A stretch of 64,000 nt of DNA, taken from Halalkalicoccus sp. CGA53 (GTDB lineage: Archaea > Halobacteriota > Halobacteria > Halobacteriales > Halalkalicoccaceae). The stretch lies in the NCBI RefSeq assembly GCF_036429475.1, contig NZ_CP144125.1:186001-250000 (forward strand). Reading direction: 5' to 3'. The notes beneath the pieces were generated by a model. That model was not told the DNA's origin and did no database searches. It was given only the letters and a program-made list of their open reading frames with translations. Positions 24,116 to 33,461 of this stretch are shown piece after piece; the first letter of the stretch is position 1, and the number at the start of each line of letters is the position of its first letter. The translations under genes were made by a program, and so were the position numbers.

Positions 24116-24916
24116 ATGGAAGGTTCGTTTTCCCTCGAAGATCTAAATGGAATAATCATCGATATTGACGGGACGGTTTGTCGTGGTGATCAACCGATCC
24201 AAGGAGCGAGCGATGCAATAAGCATCATACAAAATCGTGGTATTGATACATATTTTGTGACAAATAATGCTAGTAAAAGGCGTCAGTATCACGCTCAGAA
24301 ACTAAAGAAAGCAGGAATTAACGCTGAGGTGGAATCTATCATTACGTCAGGATGGATAGCGATTGAGTTCTTGAAATCCAGATTTAAGGGGAAGTCAATT
24401 TTGCTAATAGGTGAGGACCCATTCAAGAAGGATATCGTCTCAAACCATCTTCCTCTTACTACAGATCCATTGGAAGCCGATATTCTTCTGGTGGGATTAG
24501 ATACCAGTTTTGATTATCCGAAACTTTCCGACGCTCTTCAAGCCCTTTCCAATGGTGCAACATATGTCGCAACGAATACAGACGCTTCTCGTCCATCAGC
24601 GAATCGTCGGGTACCGAGCACTGGGGCACTCTTAGCTGCAATTAATACAGCAAGTGGTACCGAACCTGATTATATTACGGGGAAGCCATCTTTGATAGCG
24701 ATAGAGACCTGTATGGAAGTTCTTGGTATTGATGATCCATCTAAATGGTGTGTTGTTGGTGATCGGCTTGAGACAGATGTGACATTTGGTAAAGAAGCAG
24801 GAATGTTTTCAGTTTTAGTGCTAACAGGTGTTCACTCTCGAAAAAGTATAGAAGAGACAGGGATTAAACCGAACCGCGTTCTCCAATCGCTCTCTGAAAT
24901 CACTGACAGTTGTTAG
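24116..24916 (+). CDS. HAD-superfamily hydrolase, NagD-like (subclass IIA)
   Basis: A 266-residue protein. Motif I is IIIDIDGTVCRG (nucleophile and acid Asp pair), motif II is YFVTNNASKRRQ, and motif III/IV is WCVVGDRLETDVTFGKEAG. The C2-type cap lies between. Family members dephosphorylate nucleotides, phosphoglycolate or 4-nitrophenylphosphate. The gene is AT-rich, converges on phnC and probably belongs to the phosphorus-acquisition block. It is not the phosphonatase (PhnX) type, which has a different cap and a Schiff-base lysine. Confidence 0.82.
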   Translation: MEGSFSLEDLNGIIIDIDGTVCRGDQPIQGASDAISIIQNRGIDTYFVTNNASKRRQYHAQKLKKAGINAEVESIITSGWIAIEFLKSRFKGKSILLIGEDPFKKDIVSNHLPLTTDPLEADILLVGLDTSFDYPKLSDALQALSNGATYVATNTDASRPSANRRVPSTGALLAAINTASGTEPDYITGKPSLIAIETCMEVLGIDDPSKWCVVGDRLETDVTFGKEAGMFSVLVLTGVHSRKSIEETGIKPNRVLQSLSEITDSC

Positions 24917-25005
24917 TACATAACGGATTGATGCCTTCCATTCGGTGCTTGTTCTCGATTACTAGATGGTATCTCTCGCTTGGTGTAGAGAAATGATTCT
25001 GGATG

Positions 25006-25839
25006 TTAGCCGTCGTGAGTTTCAATCCCCTCTACAACGTCCCCGCCGGCTTGAGTTGTGGTAACTTCTTCCTCTGATTCAGTTTCGCCAGGCTTTGGTG
25101 GATCCTCAGAGCGGTAGATGGTATCTTTCACATCATCAGTTAAGTCTTTGACCGGCCCTTCGAATACTATTTGACCATCTGTCAGGCCTACAATGCGGTC
25201 AGAGAATTCCTCAGCGAGATGTACCTCGTGGATATTGATCAATACCGGAATATTTGATTCATCGGCGATCTCCGTGAGTAGGTCCATCACCGCATGGGAG
25301 GTCTCCGGGTCAAGACTGCTAGTTGGTTCGTCCACCAGCATGAGTTTTGGCCGTTGGATTACAGCACGGGCGATCCCCACCCGCTGGCGTTGCCCCCCAG
25401 ATAATTCATCAACGCGTTTATCCTCAAATCCCCCTAGTCCGACCCGTTCAAGAACATCGTAAGCGTGTCGAACGTCTTCCGAGGGGTATTTTCTTCGAAA
25501 CGATTTCAAAAAACTTACATATCCAAGCCTGCCAGAAAGGACGTTTTCCATTACCGTTAATCGCTCTACGAGGCCATACTCCTGAAATACCATCCCAATA
25601 TCACGTCGTTCTTTCCGAAGTTCAGATTTCGATAGCGAAGTCAATTCTACTTCGTCAAGCCATACTTCACCACTTGTCGGTTCGACCAATCGATTTATAC
25701 ACCTTATCAGAGTGCTCTTGCCAGCTCCACTGGGTCCGATAACTGCTACTGTGTTATTCCCCTCGACCGAGAGTGAAACTCCATCTAATGCCTGGTCTCC
25801 TGTCGGGTAAATCTTTGTAAGGTCTTTTACTTCGAGCAT
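25006..25839 (-). CDS. phnC: Phosphonate/phosphite ABC transporter, ATP-binding subunit
   Basis: A 277-residue ABC ATPase. Walker A is GPSGAGKST (about residues 35-43), the Q-loop follows in [20 protein letters not shown], the signature is [15 protein letters not shown], and Walker B is [15 protein letters not shown], with the switch His in [16 protein letters not shown] and the order with PhnE and PhnD identify the PhnC group. The C-terminal acidic tail ([15 protein letters not shown]) is a haloarchaeal extension. It is the third gene of a phnD-phnE-phnC unit. The imported ligand may be phosphonate, phosphite or an organophosphate. Confidence 0.9.
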   Translation of the reverse strand: MLEVKDLTKIYPTGDQALDGVSLSVEGNNTVAVIGPSGAGKSTLIRCINRLVEPTSGEVWLDEVELTSLSKSELRKERRDIGMVFQEYGLVERLTVMENVLSGRLGYVSFLKSFRRKYPSEDVRHAYDVLERVGLGGFEDKRVDELSGGQRQRVGIARAVIQRPKLMLVDEPTSSLDPETSHAVMDLLTEIADESNIPVLINIHEVHLAEEFSDRIVGLTDGQIVFEGPVKDLTDDVKDTIYRSEDPPKPGETESEEEVTTTQAGGDVVEGIETHDG

Positions 25840-25941
25840 GGTATCACGTTGTATTTGCTTGATCGACCATCTGTATGTGGTTGTGTAACATTCGTAGTGT
25901 TGTAGTTCGTTCGGTTTTAAACAGGACTAGTGGATTCATCG

Positions 25942-27588
25942 CTACATCACCTTCTTTCTGAGGTACGCCGAGACTACCTCACTGAAGAGGACGACGCTTA
26001 AGATCGCACCTAAGATGACGACGGCTTCAGCCCAGCGGAATGTGTTGATTGTGTCCATCAATAGAACTCCGATTCCACCACCACCGACGAATCCGACTAC
26101 GGTGGAAGCGCGAACATTTGAGTCCCATCGGTATGTAGCTATGCCGATGAATGCGGGCATTACCTGAGGAACAATAGCGTAAACGAACGTTTTGGCTGTC
26201 CCAGCTCCAGTGGCTTTCATCGCTTCAACCTGGGTCATATCGATTTCTTCTATCGCTTCATTCAGAAGCTTTCCAATGAAACCGACGGATCGGACCGAAA
26301 GTGCAAGGACACCCGCGAGCGCACCAGGCCCAAACATAACGACAAATAACAGAGTCCAAATAATTTCGTGAACCGATCTACTGACAGTGATGATGACTTT
26401 TCCTAAGCCGTAGGTATATCGGTTCGGAGATGTTTTGTCCGCTGCTATAAACGCCACTGGAACTGATAGCACGATTGAAAATACAGTTCCAAGTATTGCA
26501 ATGTGGATTGATGTAAGCAATGGACCAACCATCTCAGGAATAATAACGGGATTCGGTGGGAACATCCGACTGAAAAGATCACCGAGTGCTGCCGGACCAG
26601 TCCATATATATTCCAGTGACATATTAAGATAGAACCACGATGCAACGAATATAGCAAAACTAAATCCGACAAATCCATATCGTGTAAACTGTTGTTTCGA
26701 TGTAAAGCGATCCCAGGTATCTCTGTCAGCGGTTAGCTCTCGGTCAATTTCCTTGACGCCTCGACCACCGCTCTTCTCGATACGCTTTCTAGCAACCGCG
26801 CTAACAACCTCACCGAAAAGAACGAGTGCGATGATAACAAGCAAGATTGCAAGACCGAAGTCGTATTCGAACCTATTGAAGGAGCTGAGTAGCAGTTGAC
26901 CAATTCCTCCCGCTCCAACGATACCGATGATTGCACTTGATCTGAGATTTATATCCCATCGGTAGATCGTCAAAGCTACAAACCGTTGGGATACCTGTGG
27001 TAGGACCCCGTAGACAAGAACTTGGGGTGCGCTGGCACCTGTAGCTTTCACCGCTTCGAACTGTACAGGATCGATATCTTCAATTTCTTCCGCAAGGAGC
27101 TTCGCGAAGAATCCAATTGTCTTGATTGACATCGTGATGATGCCCGCTAACGGTCCGAAACCAACAGCCATGACAGCGATGATCGCGATAATGAGCACGT
27201 GGAACGCACGAGAGCATGCAACAATCGTACGTCCTATCCAAAAAACAGGCTCAGGAACTAGATTCCTGGACGCCATAATAGCAACTGGAACGCTCATTGC
27301 AATTCCAAAAACAGTCGCGACTATCGCCATCGCTACCGTTTCCCAGGTATCAGCCCAGATCTGCTCACGTCTTCCAGGCCCGAAATCTGGAGGGAAACCG
27401 CGGTCAACGATGTGTGCACCCTGCTCTATACCATAGACAAACCGTTCAAGGGAAATCTGTATCTCCCATACACTCCATAAGAAGAATGCGACAATTATAG
27501 TATAAACAAGCCACTTCACGTATTCGTTATAGAAGACTGTTGGCTTCTCCCACGTTGATTTATCCTGAGTTCGTTCTGCTGTTGTCAT
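25942..27588 (-). CDS. phnE: Tandem-fused phosphonate-type ABC permease
   Basis: A 548-residue protein made of two PhnE-like permease units in one chain. Each unit carries an EAA-type loop: EEIEDIDPVQFEAVKATGAS in the first half and EAIEEIDMTQVEAMKATGAG in the second, both followed by a conserved YRWD segment and a G-rich end (GIVGAGGIGQLL, GFVGGGGIGVLL). Usual PhnE is about 260-280 residues and works as a dimer, so the fusion supplies both halves of the channel and allows them to diverge. About twelve hydrophobic helices are expected. It lies between phnD and phnC, with gaps of about 95-100 bases. Confidence 0.9.
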   Translation of the reverse strand: MTTAERTQDKSTWEKPTVFYNEYVKWLVYTIIVAFFLWSVWEIQISLERFVYGIEQGAHIVDRGFPPDFGPGRREQIWADTWETVAMAIVATVFGIAMSVPVAIMASRNLVPEPVFWIGRTIVACSRAFHVLIIAIIAVMAVGFGPLAGIITMSIKTIGFFAKLLAEEIEDIDPVQFEAVKATGASAPQVLVYGVLPQVSQRFVALTIYRWDINLRSSAIIGIVGAGGIGQLLLSSFNRFEYDFGLAILLVIIALVLFGEVVSAVARKRIEKSGGRGVKEIDRELTADRDTWDRFTSKQQFTRYGFVGFSFAIFVASWFYLNMSLEYIWTGPAALGDLFSRMFPPNPVIIPEMVGPLLTSIHIAILGTVFSIVLSVPVAFIAADKTSPNRYTYGLGKVIITVSRSVHEIIWTLLFVVMFGPGALAGVLALSVRSVGFIGKLLNEAIEEIDMTQVEAMKATGAGTAKTFVYAIVPQVMPAFIGIATYRWDSNVRASTVVGFVGGGGIGVLLMDTINTFRWAEAVVILGAILSVVLFSEVVSAYLRKKVM

Positions 27589-27682
27589 AGGTCCACACTT
27601 GAATGTCGTATTGTTAGCTGAACTTTCTCGCCCATCATATCAACTATCACAGTAAAAGGAACCAGTAAGTGATTATTCCTCG

Positions 27683-28810
27683 CTATAGATCTCCAACCTC
27701 ATACTCGATACCAAGTTCGGCATGCACTTGGAGGATAGGATGATGGTGTGTCGCGTAATCGAATTCAATGAATGTCTGTTCCCCTAGCTCTTCTTCAATC
27801 GATGTCCCGCTATAGTCATAATCAAAATGCGCTGCTTGTATGCCTTCGACTATTTCCGGCTCAAGATTGTAACGGTACCCGGTAGGGAGTGAAGGGAATG
27901 GATCACTCATCCATATCACCCGGAAGTCCTCCGGATCAATTTCTCCAGCAGAATACATGTTTCCAAAGATACTGCTCGCTACTTGTCCGACCTCGTAGTC
28001 ACCGGCCTCTATTCCTCTAAGACTCATTTCATGGCCGTCCGAATAGACCACCTCATAATCCTCGTCGGGAGTTATTCCTTCCTCATCAGGAAGAAGCCCA
28101 CGTGGAGCCAGATTTCCAGACATTGAAGTCTCAGTAGTATGAGCTACTTCCTGTCCTACGAGATCGTCAATACTTCTGAAGTTATCATTATCAACGGCAG
28201 CGGTCGTCCACAATCGGTAGCCAAACGTTCCTTCGTCCACCAGCATGGTGAACGGAACTGACCCACCGATATTCACGATATATGGGGTAGTCCCTGCACC
28301 TACAGAACTCACGTGCAATCGCTCGGCGCGCATTGCTTCCACAACCGCAGTGGGGTCGTCTAAAGTAAGAAATTCGCAATCACGTCCAGTTTCCTCTTCG
28401 ATGTTTTCGATCAGTGGATCAAACGCATCTTGGTAGATGTCAACTGCATCTTCACCTTGGCCATACGCGTAGTAGATAGTATCTGGGTCGATATAATCCT
28501 CCCCAGTTTCTTCCACATCAAGAGGAGCATTTCCATGTACTGGCTCATCTCGCTCTTCGAATTCTTGAAGTACCTCCTCACTACCTTCATTGAAACCGTT
28601 ATCAAACAGTGTTTGTGCTGTTTGGGGCAATGAACCGTGTGGATTTTCTGGGTCGAATTCGTCGAAATAATCTCCGTCTGTGTCGTCGTCATCTGCAGCA
28701 ACATCATCGTCTCCGGAATCTTCGCCCAGACATCCTGCGAAAGCAGTTCCTACTACTGCCATACCACTCGTTTTGATGAACTTCCGTCGGTTCGTGTTAT
28801 CTAATGGCAT
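27683..28810 (-). CDS. phnD: Phosphonate-type substrate-binding lipoprotein
   Basis: A 375-residue protein. The N-terminus MPLDNTNRRKFIKTSGMAVV has a twin-arginine motif, and the lipobox VGTAFAGC puts the lipid anchor on Cys26. An acidic linker (GEDSGDDDVAADDDDTDGD) follows. The mature domain shows the PhnD/SsuA-like pattern: DDPTAVVEAMRAERLHVSSV, PFTMLVDEGTFGYRLWTTA, SIDDLVGQEVAHTTETSMSG and FRVIWMSDPFPSLPTGYRY. It is first in the phnDEC unit and should deliver ligand to the fused permease. The specificity residues cannot be judged by eye. Confidence 0.88.
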   Translation of the reverse strand: MPLDNTNRRKFIKTSGMAVVGTAFAGCLGEDSGDDDVAADDDDTDGDYFDEFDPENPHGSLPQTAQTLFDNGFNEGSEEVLQEFEERDEPVHGNAPLDVEETGEDYIDPDTIYYAYGQGEDAVDIYQDAFDPLIENIEEETGRDCEFLTLDDPTAVVEAMRAERLHVSSVGAGTTPYIVNIGGSVPFTMLVDEGTFGYRLWTTAAVDNDNFRSIDDLVGQEVAHTTETSMSGNLAPRGLLPDEEGITPDEDYEVVYSDGHEMSLRGIEAGDYEVGQVASSIFGNMYSAGEIDPEDFRVIWMSDPFPSLPTGYRYNLEPEIVEGIQAAHFDYDYSGTSIEEELGEQTFIEFDYATHHHPILQVHAELGIEYEVGDL

Positions 28811-29178
28811 TCAGAATAGTCAATTCGTGTATGGGTAATAAAACTTTGTGTCATCTATATTTTATAGATTGTTAGATAGACCTAAATAGGTCTAAATTGT
28901 AGTTGGTAATGTTAATGTGAAGTATCATCTTAGTAGTGGCAATATCCCCGAAATTCTATGGATTGGGCACGTTTACTTACCCCTTCCGAATGTAGATTCG
29001 ATACAACATTATAGAAATTTGATTGATAAATAACTAGCTTATTAGTAAATCCACTGTTGAGTTCGATGACTCCTTTAATCTGAATTTCTCAATGTGACAA
29101 ATATAGTCATGCCCGTGACTACCAAAAGCAATATATCTTACTTGGCCCTCTCGTCTAGCAGTTGGGGATTATGATAAA
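28811..29178. promoter_or_regulatory. Divergent promoter region of phnD and the MgtC-like gene, with palindromes
   Basis: There is no gene in these roughly 370 AT-rich bases. Two perfect palindromes stand out: ATCTATA-TTT-TATAGAT at 28853-28869 and TAGACCTA-AA-TAGGTCTA at 28877-28894. They lie upstream of the likely phnD TATA box (TTTTATTACC, about 26-33 bases before its ATG on the minus strand). This is the right place for activator or repressor binding sites, possibly responding to phosphorus supply. On the other side AAGCAATATATCTTACTT near 29125-29140 could be the promoter of the gene at 29179. Confidence 0.5.
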
Positions 29179-30444
29179 ATGATTGAACTCTCACTTGCTA
29201 CCTTCGAAGTCCCAGAAATGCTGTTACAGGTAGTCATTGCCATTGCAATCGGCGGGTTAATCGGATTAGAACGAGAGAAAGAGTCATCTGATAAGTATGC
29301 TGGCCTTCGAACACTTGCACTTCTTTGTGGATCTGGTCCGGTTATGGTCCACTATGCGGAGATTGTCGAATATCCTGTACTTGTGGTGATTTATTTGGGA
29401 CTAGCGTTAGCTATCGCTTTATCAATAATTTATATTAGATATACTGTAGCGCTGGAGGATCTGGGATTCACAACATCCGTTACTGTTTTTCTTGTGGCAC
29501 TGCTTGGGATTCTGGTTGGATATGGGCAGTACATCGAAGCATCCTCAATTGCTATCATTACTGCCTTTTTACTCGCCGAAAAACACCGAATGTCGAGCTA
29601 TGTTGATAGCCTAACATATACAGAGTTGACGGACACATTAAAACTTGGTGCGCTAGTATTTATACTATATCCAATCCTTCCTGCAGAACCAATTGATCCA
29701 TATGGCGTAGTAAGTCTACGGGAGGTTCTAGTATTTGCTATATTTGTCCTCTTGATAGAGTTCTCTGGATACATCTCAATGCGTCAGTTCGGGGGCTCTA
29801 AAGGACTTCAGCTAACCGGAATCCTAGCGGGAATGGCGAATTCGTTCGCGACGGCTGCGGTTATGGCTCGAATGGCGAATCAATCCCGGGACGCCCTTGA
29901 TGCCGCTTCATCGGGTATTATGTTGTCCGTGGTCTCAATGATCATTCGTAATGTTGGTCTCGCTTCAGTTCTCGCCTTCGCGATCTTTTGGACAATATGG
30001 CAGCCCGCTGCTGCAATGATTGGATTAGCTCTCCTCATTGCTTACGTATTAGTGAAAACTGGAGATTATTACGAAGAGTTCAATATCGACATTGATTCAC
30101 CATTTTCATTTAAATCAGCCGCGAAATTCGCCATCATCTATGTTGCAATTACTATCATGTCCGTCGCTTCTCAGAATGTATTAGGTGATATGGGGCTCTT
30201 TATGACGGCTTATACAGGAGGTCTTGTCTCCTCAGCTGCAGTCGCGGTGTCGGCTGCCACAGTATACAATCAGGGGACAGTAAGTGTTGAGGCAGCTGGA
30301 GGAATGGTCATGTTAGGTATCATGGCAAGTTTAACATCGAAAATCGTTTTAATTGAATTGATTAACGGACAAATGCGATTGAAAGCAATGGTACCGATGA
30401 TTGTGATTGGTGTTTTAGGTCTTAGTATTTACTTTTTCATATAA
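29179..30444 (+). CDS. MgtC/SapB and DUF4010 membrane protein
   Basis: A 421-residue polytopic membrane protein. The N-terminal MgtC/SapB region (about 12-145) has IGGLIGLEREKESSDKYAGL followed by RTLALLCGSGP and the second repeat-like part TTSVTVFLVALLGILVGYGQ. The C-terminal DUF4010 region (about 180-410) contains LTGILAGMANSFATAAVMAR and AYTGGLVSSAAVAVSAATVY. About twelve helices are predicted. The function of this fusion is unknown; MgtC proteins influence Mg, phosphate and ATP-synthase physiology. Its placement beside the phn cluster and a histidine phosphatase fits phosphorus metabolism, by inference only. Confidence 0.82.
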   Translation: MIELSLATFEVPEMLLQVVIAIAIGGLIGLEREKESSDKYAGLRTLALLCGSGPVMVHYAEIVEYPVLVVIYLGLALAIALSIIYIRYTVALEDLGFTTSVTVFLVALLGILVGYGQYIEASSIAIITAFLLAEKHRMSSYVDSLTYTELTDTLKLGALVFILYPILPAEPIDPYGVVSLREVLVFAIFVLLIEFSGYISMRQFGGSKGLQLTGILAGMANSFATAAVMARMANQSRDALDAASSGIMLSVVSMIIRNVGLASVLAFAIFWTIWQPAAAMIGLALLIAYVLVKTGDYYEEFNIDIDSPFSFKSAAKFAIIYVAITIMSVASQNVLGDMGLFMTAYTGGLVSSAAVAVSAATVYNQGTVSVEAAGGMVMLGIMASLTSKIVLIELINGQMRLKAMVPMIVIGVLGLSIYFFI

Positions 30445-30531
30445 TGTCACAAAGAACGTACTCTAGCGCGATCATCTCCGAAACATCCATTTATCCCTTG
30501 GAGTGAATTCTATAGAGAAGAAGACCACTAC

Positions 30532-31155
30532 ATGACTATCCCATCGGTCGTCGATACGACTCGTTTGCTGCTAATCCGACATGGGCAAACTGCACACAAT
30601 AGGAAAGGAATCACTCAGGGTCATGCAAATATTCCGCTGGAAGAAAAGGGAATCAAGCAAGCGAAAGCACTCCGAAATCGATTAGAAAACGAATCAATAG
30701 ATCAGATTTATGCCAGTGATTTGGACCGAGCAAGTCAAACGGCTACAATTGTAGCTGAACCTCATGATTTGACAGTCAACACGGCTACTGAACTCAGAGA
30801 ACGAAGCTTCGGAATTTACGAAGGTCGATCCAAGAACGACCTAATCGAGGTCGCAGAAGCAGCAGATGAACCATATAGTACTTTTCGTCCCTGCGAAGGT
30901 GAAAACGTAGATGACGCTGTAACTCGAAGTCTCCCTAAGATAGAGAAAATTCTTCAATCTTCAATTGGGGAGACCATTCTTATTGTAGCTCATGGTAGTC
31001 TGAACCGAGCGATTATCTCTTCAATGCTGTGTGGAGACTGTTCTCTCGCAGACAGGTTTTCCCAAGAAAATACTGCCATAAACGAAATAAGCTATAATGG
31101 TGATTGGAATATCAAACGGGTGAACGATTCAGCACATCTAGATTTTCCTATTTGA
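30532..31155 (+). CDS. Histidine phosphatase (phosphoglycerate-mutase-like)
   Basis: A 207-residue protein. The catalytic RHG box is in LLIRHGQTAHNRKGITQGHA with the phospho-accepting His. YASDLDRASQTA carries the second Arg, ELRERSFGIYEGRS the catalytic Glu, and LIVAHGSLNRAIIS the second His. These residues define the branch-1 histidine phosphatase family (cofactor-dependent mutases, CobC, phosphoesterases). Substrate unknown. It follows the MgtC-like gene by about 90 bases on the same strand and may share its transcript. Confidence 0.88.
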   Translation: MTIPSVVDTTRLLLIRHGQTAHNRKGITQGHANIPLEEKGIKQAKALRNRLENESIDQIYASDLDRASQTATIVAEPHDLTVNTATELRERSFGIYEGRSKNDLIEVAEAADEPYSTFRPCEGENVDDAVTRSLPKIEKILQSSIGETILIVAHGSLNRAIISSMLCGDCSLADRFSQENTAINEISYNGDWNIKRVNDSAHLDFPI

Positions 31156-31213
31156 TGATGGAGAAATATCTGCCTGCCGTGACAAACAAGTATGGGGTTG
31201 CACGCAATCCATT

Positions 31214-31360
31214 ATGTCGAAGGTTTGGTTGAGGACCATATCATCAGTAAGTATCAACGAAGACCTCGGTCTTGACGAAGCACCACTCAATCCGGAAACC
31301 ATAGAGTACAAGATCGTCGTTCAGTCCAAATTCGAAGATATTAACGGTCGGATCGTGTGA
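31214..31360 (+). other. Short open frame of doubtful status
   Basis: The frame reads MSKVWLRTISSVSINEDLGL, then DEAPLNPETIEYKIVVQSKF and EDINGRIV (48 residues). The composition is protein-like, but I recognise no family, and it may be a leftover of a disrupted gene. It lies in the 290-base gap before the TRAM gene. A TATA-like TTATTTATAAG about 25-30 bases before the ATG at 31448 belongs to that gene and suggests a leaderless mRNA. Confidence 0.25.
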
Positions 31361-31447
31361 TCCATCTATTATGAAGGAATCGAGATCTATGAGTGAGTAG
31401 TGACGTGTCGTGCGGTTATTTATAAGATCACTGCATAAAGCCACGTC

Positions 31448-31870
31448 ATGCCTGAGATACCAGATACTCTTCGCCTGCTCTTTACAGCGGATCTCCAACA
31501 GCGAGAGGAGAAACACATCATCGAACTACCAGCGGATCAGGTCGGTAGCCCGGATTCAGCGATCACACCCGGAGAACAGTACCGTGTCGCGATCATAGAA
31601 TTTCACAGAGCTACTGAGCAAACATCCGAGTCCGGGGAACGTTCAACCCGAGAACCCCCTGAGAATGCTCAGAACCCTCCGGTGGCAGAGGACGAGGTTC
31701 GCACAGTCACTATTGAAGCCCTTGGAGACCAGGGCGATGGCATCGCAAAAGTGGAGCGGGGCTACGTTCTGATCGTCCCCGGTGGAGAACCTGGTGATGA
31801 ACTAACCGTCCGAATCGACGAGGTACGGGAGACCGTCGGATTCGCGCAGATGATCAGCGGAGAGAAATAG
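31448..31870 (+). CDS. TRAM-domain RNA-binding protein
   Basis: A 140-residue protein. The C-terminal half (about 85-138) is a TRAM domain: VRTVTIEALGDQGDGIAKVE, RGYVLIVPGGEPGDELTVRI and RETVGFAQMI. It forms a small beta barrel that binds RNA. The N-terminal part (MPEIPDTLRLLFTADLQQRE) is seen in haloarchaeal TRAM proteins. Small archaeal TRAM proteins act as RNA chaperones, cold-shock-like proteins in some methanogens. Here it lies on the island, next to a decayed HTH_10 gene on the other strand. Confidence 0.85.
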   Translation: MPEIPDTLRLLFTADLQQREEKHIIELPADQVGSPDSAITPGEQYRVAIIEFHRATEQTSESGERSTREPPENAQNPPVAEDEVRTVTIEALGDQGDGIAKVERGYVLIVPGGEPGDELTVRIDEVRETVGFAQMISGEK

Positions 31871-31888
31871 CGCTTTTCTATCCAGCCA

Positions 31889-32465
31889 TCACAAAAAAGA
31901 CTCACTTGCTTCGAGAGCTCCGCCGACTCCTCCGGTTCGGACCGCACGAGAACCGTGTTTATATTGAGCGTGTACTGTGCTCGTCGAAGCCGCTCGGAGA
32001 GCAACTGGTGAGAGATGCCGAGTTCGGTAGAGAGGTCCTGGAGATCGATCTCCCGTGGTACCACGAAGAAGCCACGTTCGGTCGCGAGCGTGAGTGCCTC
32101 CGTTTGCTCCTCGGTCAGCCCGAACTGACCGGAGCGGTCGTCGTTCATCTCGTAGATCGCGGTCAACGTGAGCGACATACCGTTCTCGCTCGATTAGTCG
32201 TAAGTCTTCGAAACACAATCGTGTGTCGGAAAGAGTGCCGAATGCACCATCCATTCGAGACAGCAGTCGCCAAGAGGACCGCTCCCTCGTACTCAAGGAG
32301 GAGTTTCGTCAGGAAGTGGATGTTCTCCGCCCAGTTCATCCGGTAGAGGGTCCACTGGTCGTTCTCGCAGATCCGCTCTGCCTCCTCGATACTCTGGTTC
32401 TCCTTGAGTGCCTGATCGAAGACCACAAAAGATCCACCAGCAACGACCGATCTTACAAGAGACAC
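31889..32465 (-). pseudogene. Decayed Bat-type HTH_10 regulator
   Basis: The right part encodes the sensor domain end (SIEEAERICENDQWTLYRMN, WAENIHFLTKLLLEYEGAV). The left part, in another frame, encodes HTH_10 (GQFGLTEEQTEALTLATERG, FFVVPREIDLQDLSTELGIS, HQLLSERLRRAQYTLNINTV). The frame breaks near 32180. The beginning is missing too, and the HTH frame runs on past its normal end towards the TRAM gene. It is a relative of the intact regulator at 22560-23216. Confidence 0.7.
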
Positions 32466-32648
32466 TCGCTACGGCTACTCATACAGTCGGTGGCGAATAC
32501 GTGAACCACCGATCATAGGAAACAACGTCTGAGGCCCTCAACAAAGGGTGTCCAGTAGCAGTGGTCCACGTACTTTTGGCGGTCAGTATCAACCGAGGTG
32601 TGAGTCTTATCTAAAAACGAATGCAGAGCACACTATTCTATATCCTGA

Positions 32649-33404
32649 TTAAACAAGACCAACTTCATATTCACTTTCTATCTTTTTCACGGCATCTTCG
32701 AAATGGCTTAAATAGTTGCCTATATCTTCCTTATAGATAGGATGACCATGACTTGGGGCAATAATCTCAGGATCATATTTTTCAATGTCTTGTTTGATTC
32801 GTTCACATATTCTATCTGCTTCTGCATAATTCAACCACTTGAATGTGTCCCTATTAAAGTTCAATATATGGTTGAAATTTAACCCTTCGTCTAAATCATC
32901 AGATGTTAAGTCACATTGGTTCTGTGTATGATAACAACCAAAGGCGTCTGCCGAGTACAAGGTGTCTGTTGTGAAATCAAACATCCAGGAGGTATGTGGC
33001 CGATCAACAAGAGGCGCAGGGATAAATTCAATTTGATGACCGGCAATATTCATTTTTTGATCGAGGATACCTCGATGGACATCAATATGCTCGAATCCCT
33101 GCATTTCAGGATTGGTTGAGGTAAACCATAGTTCTGTTGTACCCCACTCTTCAAGGAAATGGGGGACATTTCCTGAATGGGGTAAATCAGCGTGTGTAAG
33201 AACAACAGCATCTAGATCGCGTCCGTTTAGTTGATTATTGATCTCTGCCTTTATTTTTTCACGGTGGTTCCACGGGCCTGAATCAATTAAAAATGTTCCA
33301 TCTGATGATTCGACCAAATATAAATTCAAATGCTGATGAAAGCCCTCATCCGATTTGAAACAATCCTTGATCCATGTGACCTTATCTGTTAACCGTACGC
33401 TCAT
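32649..33404 (-). CDS. Metallo-beta-lactamase-fold protein, flavodiiron/ODP-like
   Basis: A 251-residue protein. The metal-binding motif reads VVLTHADLPHSGNVPHFL, an H-x-D-x-x-H-x-G arrangement closer to the diiron ODP family than to classic H-x-H-x-D-H hydrolases. LYSADAFGCYH supplies the bridging Asp, and IIAPSHGHPIYKED gives a further His. It lacks a flavodoxin domain. Oxygen-binding or hydrolytic activity are both possible. It is the second gene of a pair with the protein at 33462-34388, separated by 57 bases. It is strongly AT-rich. Confidence 0.8.
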   Translation of the reverse strand: MSVRLTDKVTWIKDCFKSDEGFHQHLNLYLVESSDGTFLIDSGPWNHREKIKAEINNQLNGRDLDAVVLTHADLPHSGNVPHFLEEWGTTELWFTSTNPEMQGFEHIDVHRGILDQKMNIAGHQIEFIPAPLVDRPHTSWMFDFTTDTLYSADAFGCYHTQNQCDLTSDDLDEGLNFNHILNFNRDTFKWLNYAEADRICERIKQDIEKYDPEIIAPSHGHPIYKEDIGNYLSHFEDAVKKIESEYEVGLV

Positions 33405-33461
33405 TGTATAATACCTCTTTTAGCTTTGGTTTGTAGTGATTGTCGCTTGTTGTCAGTAATA

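Noticed and set aside
28411-28707. Small minus-strand frame overlapping phnD
   Set aside because: Methionine/threonine-rich sequence that lies inside the well-supported PhnD coding region in another frame.
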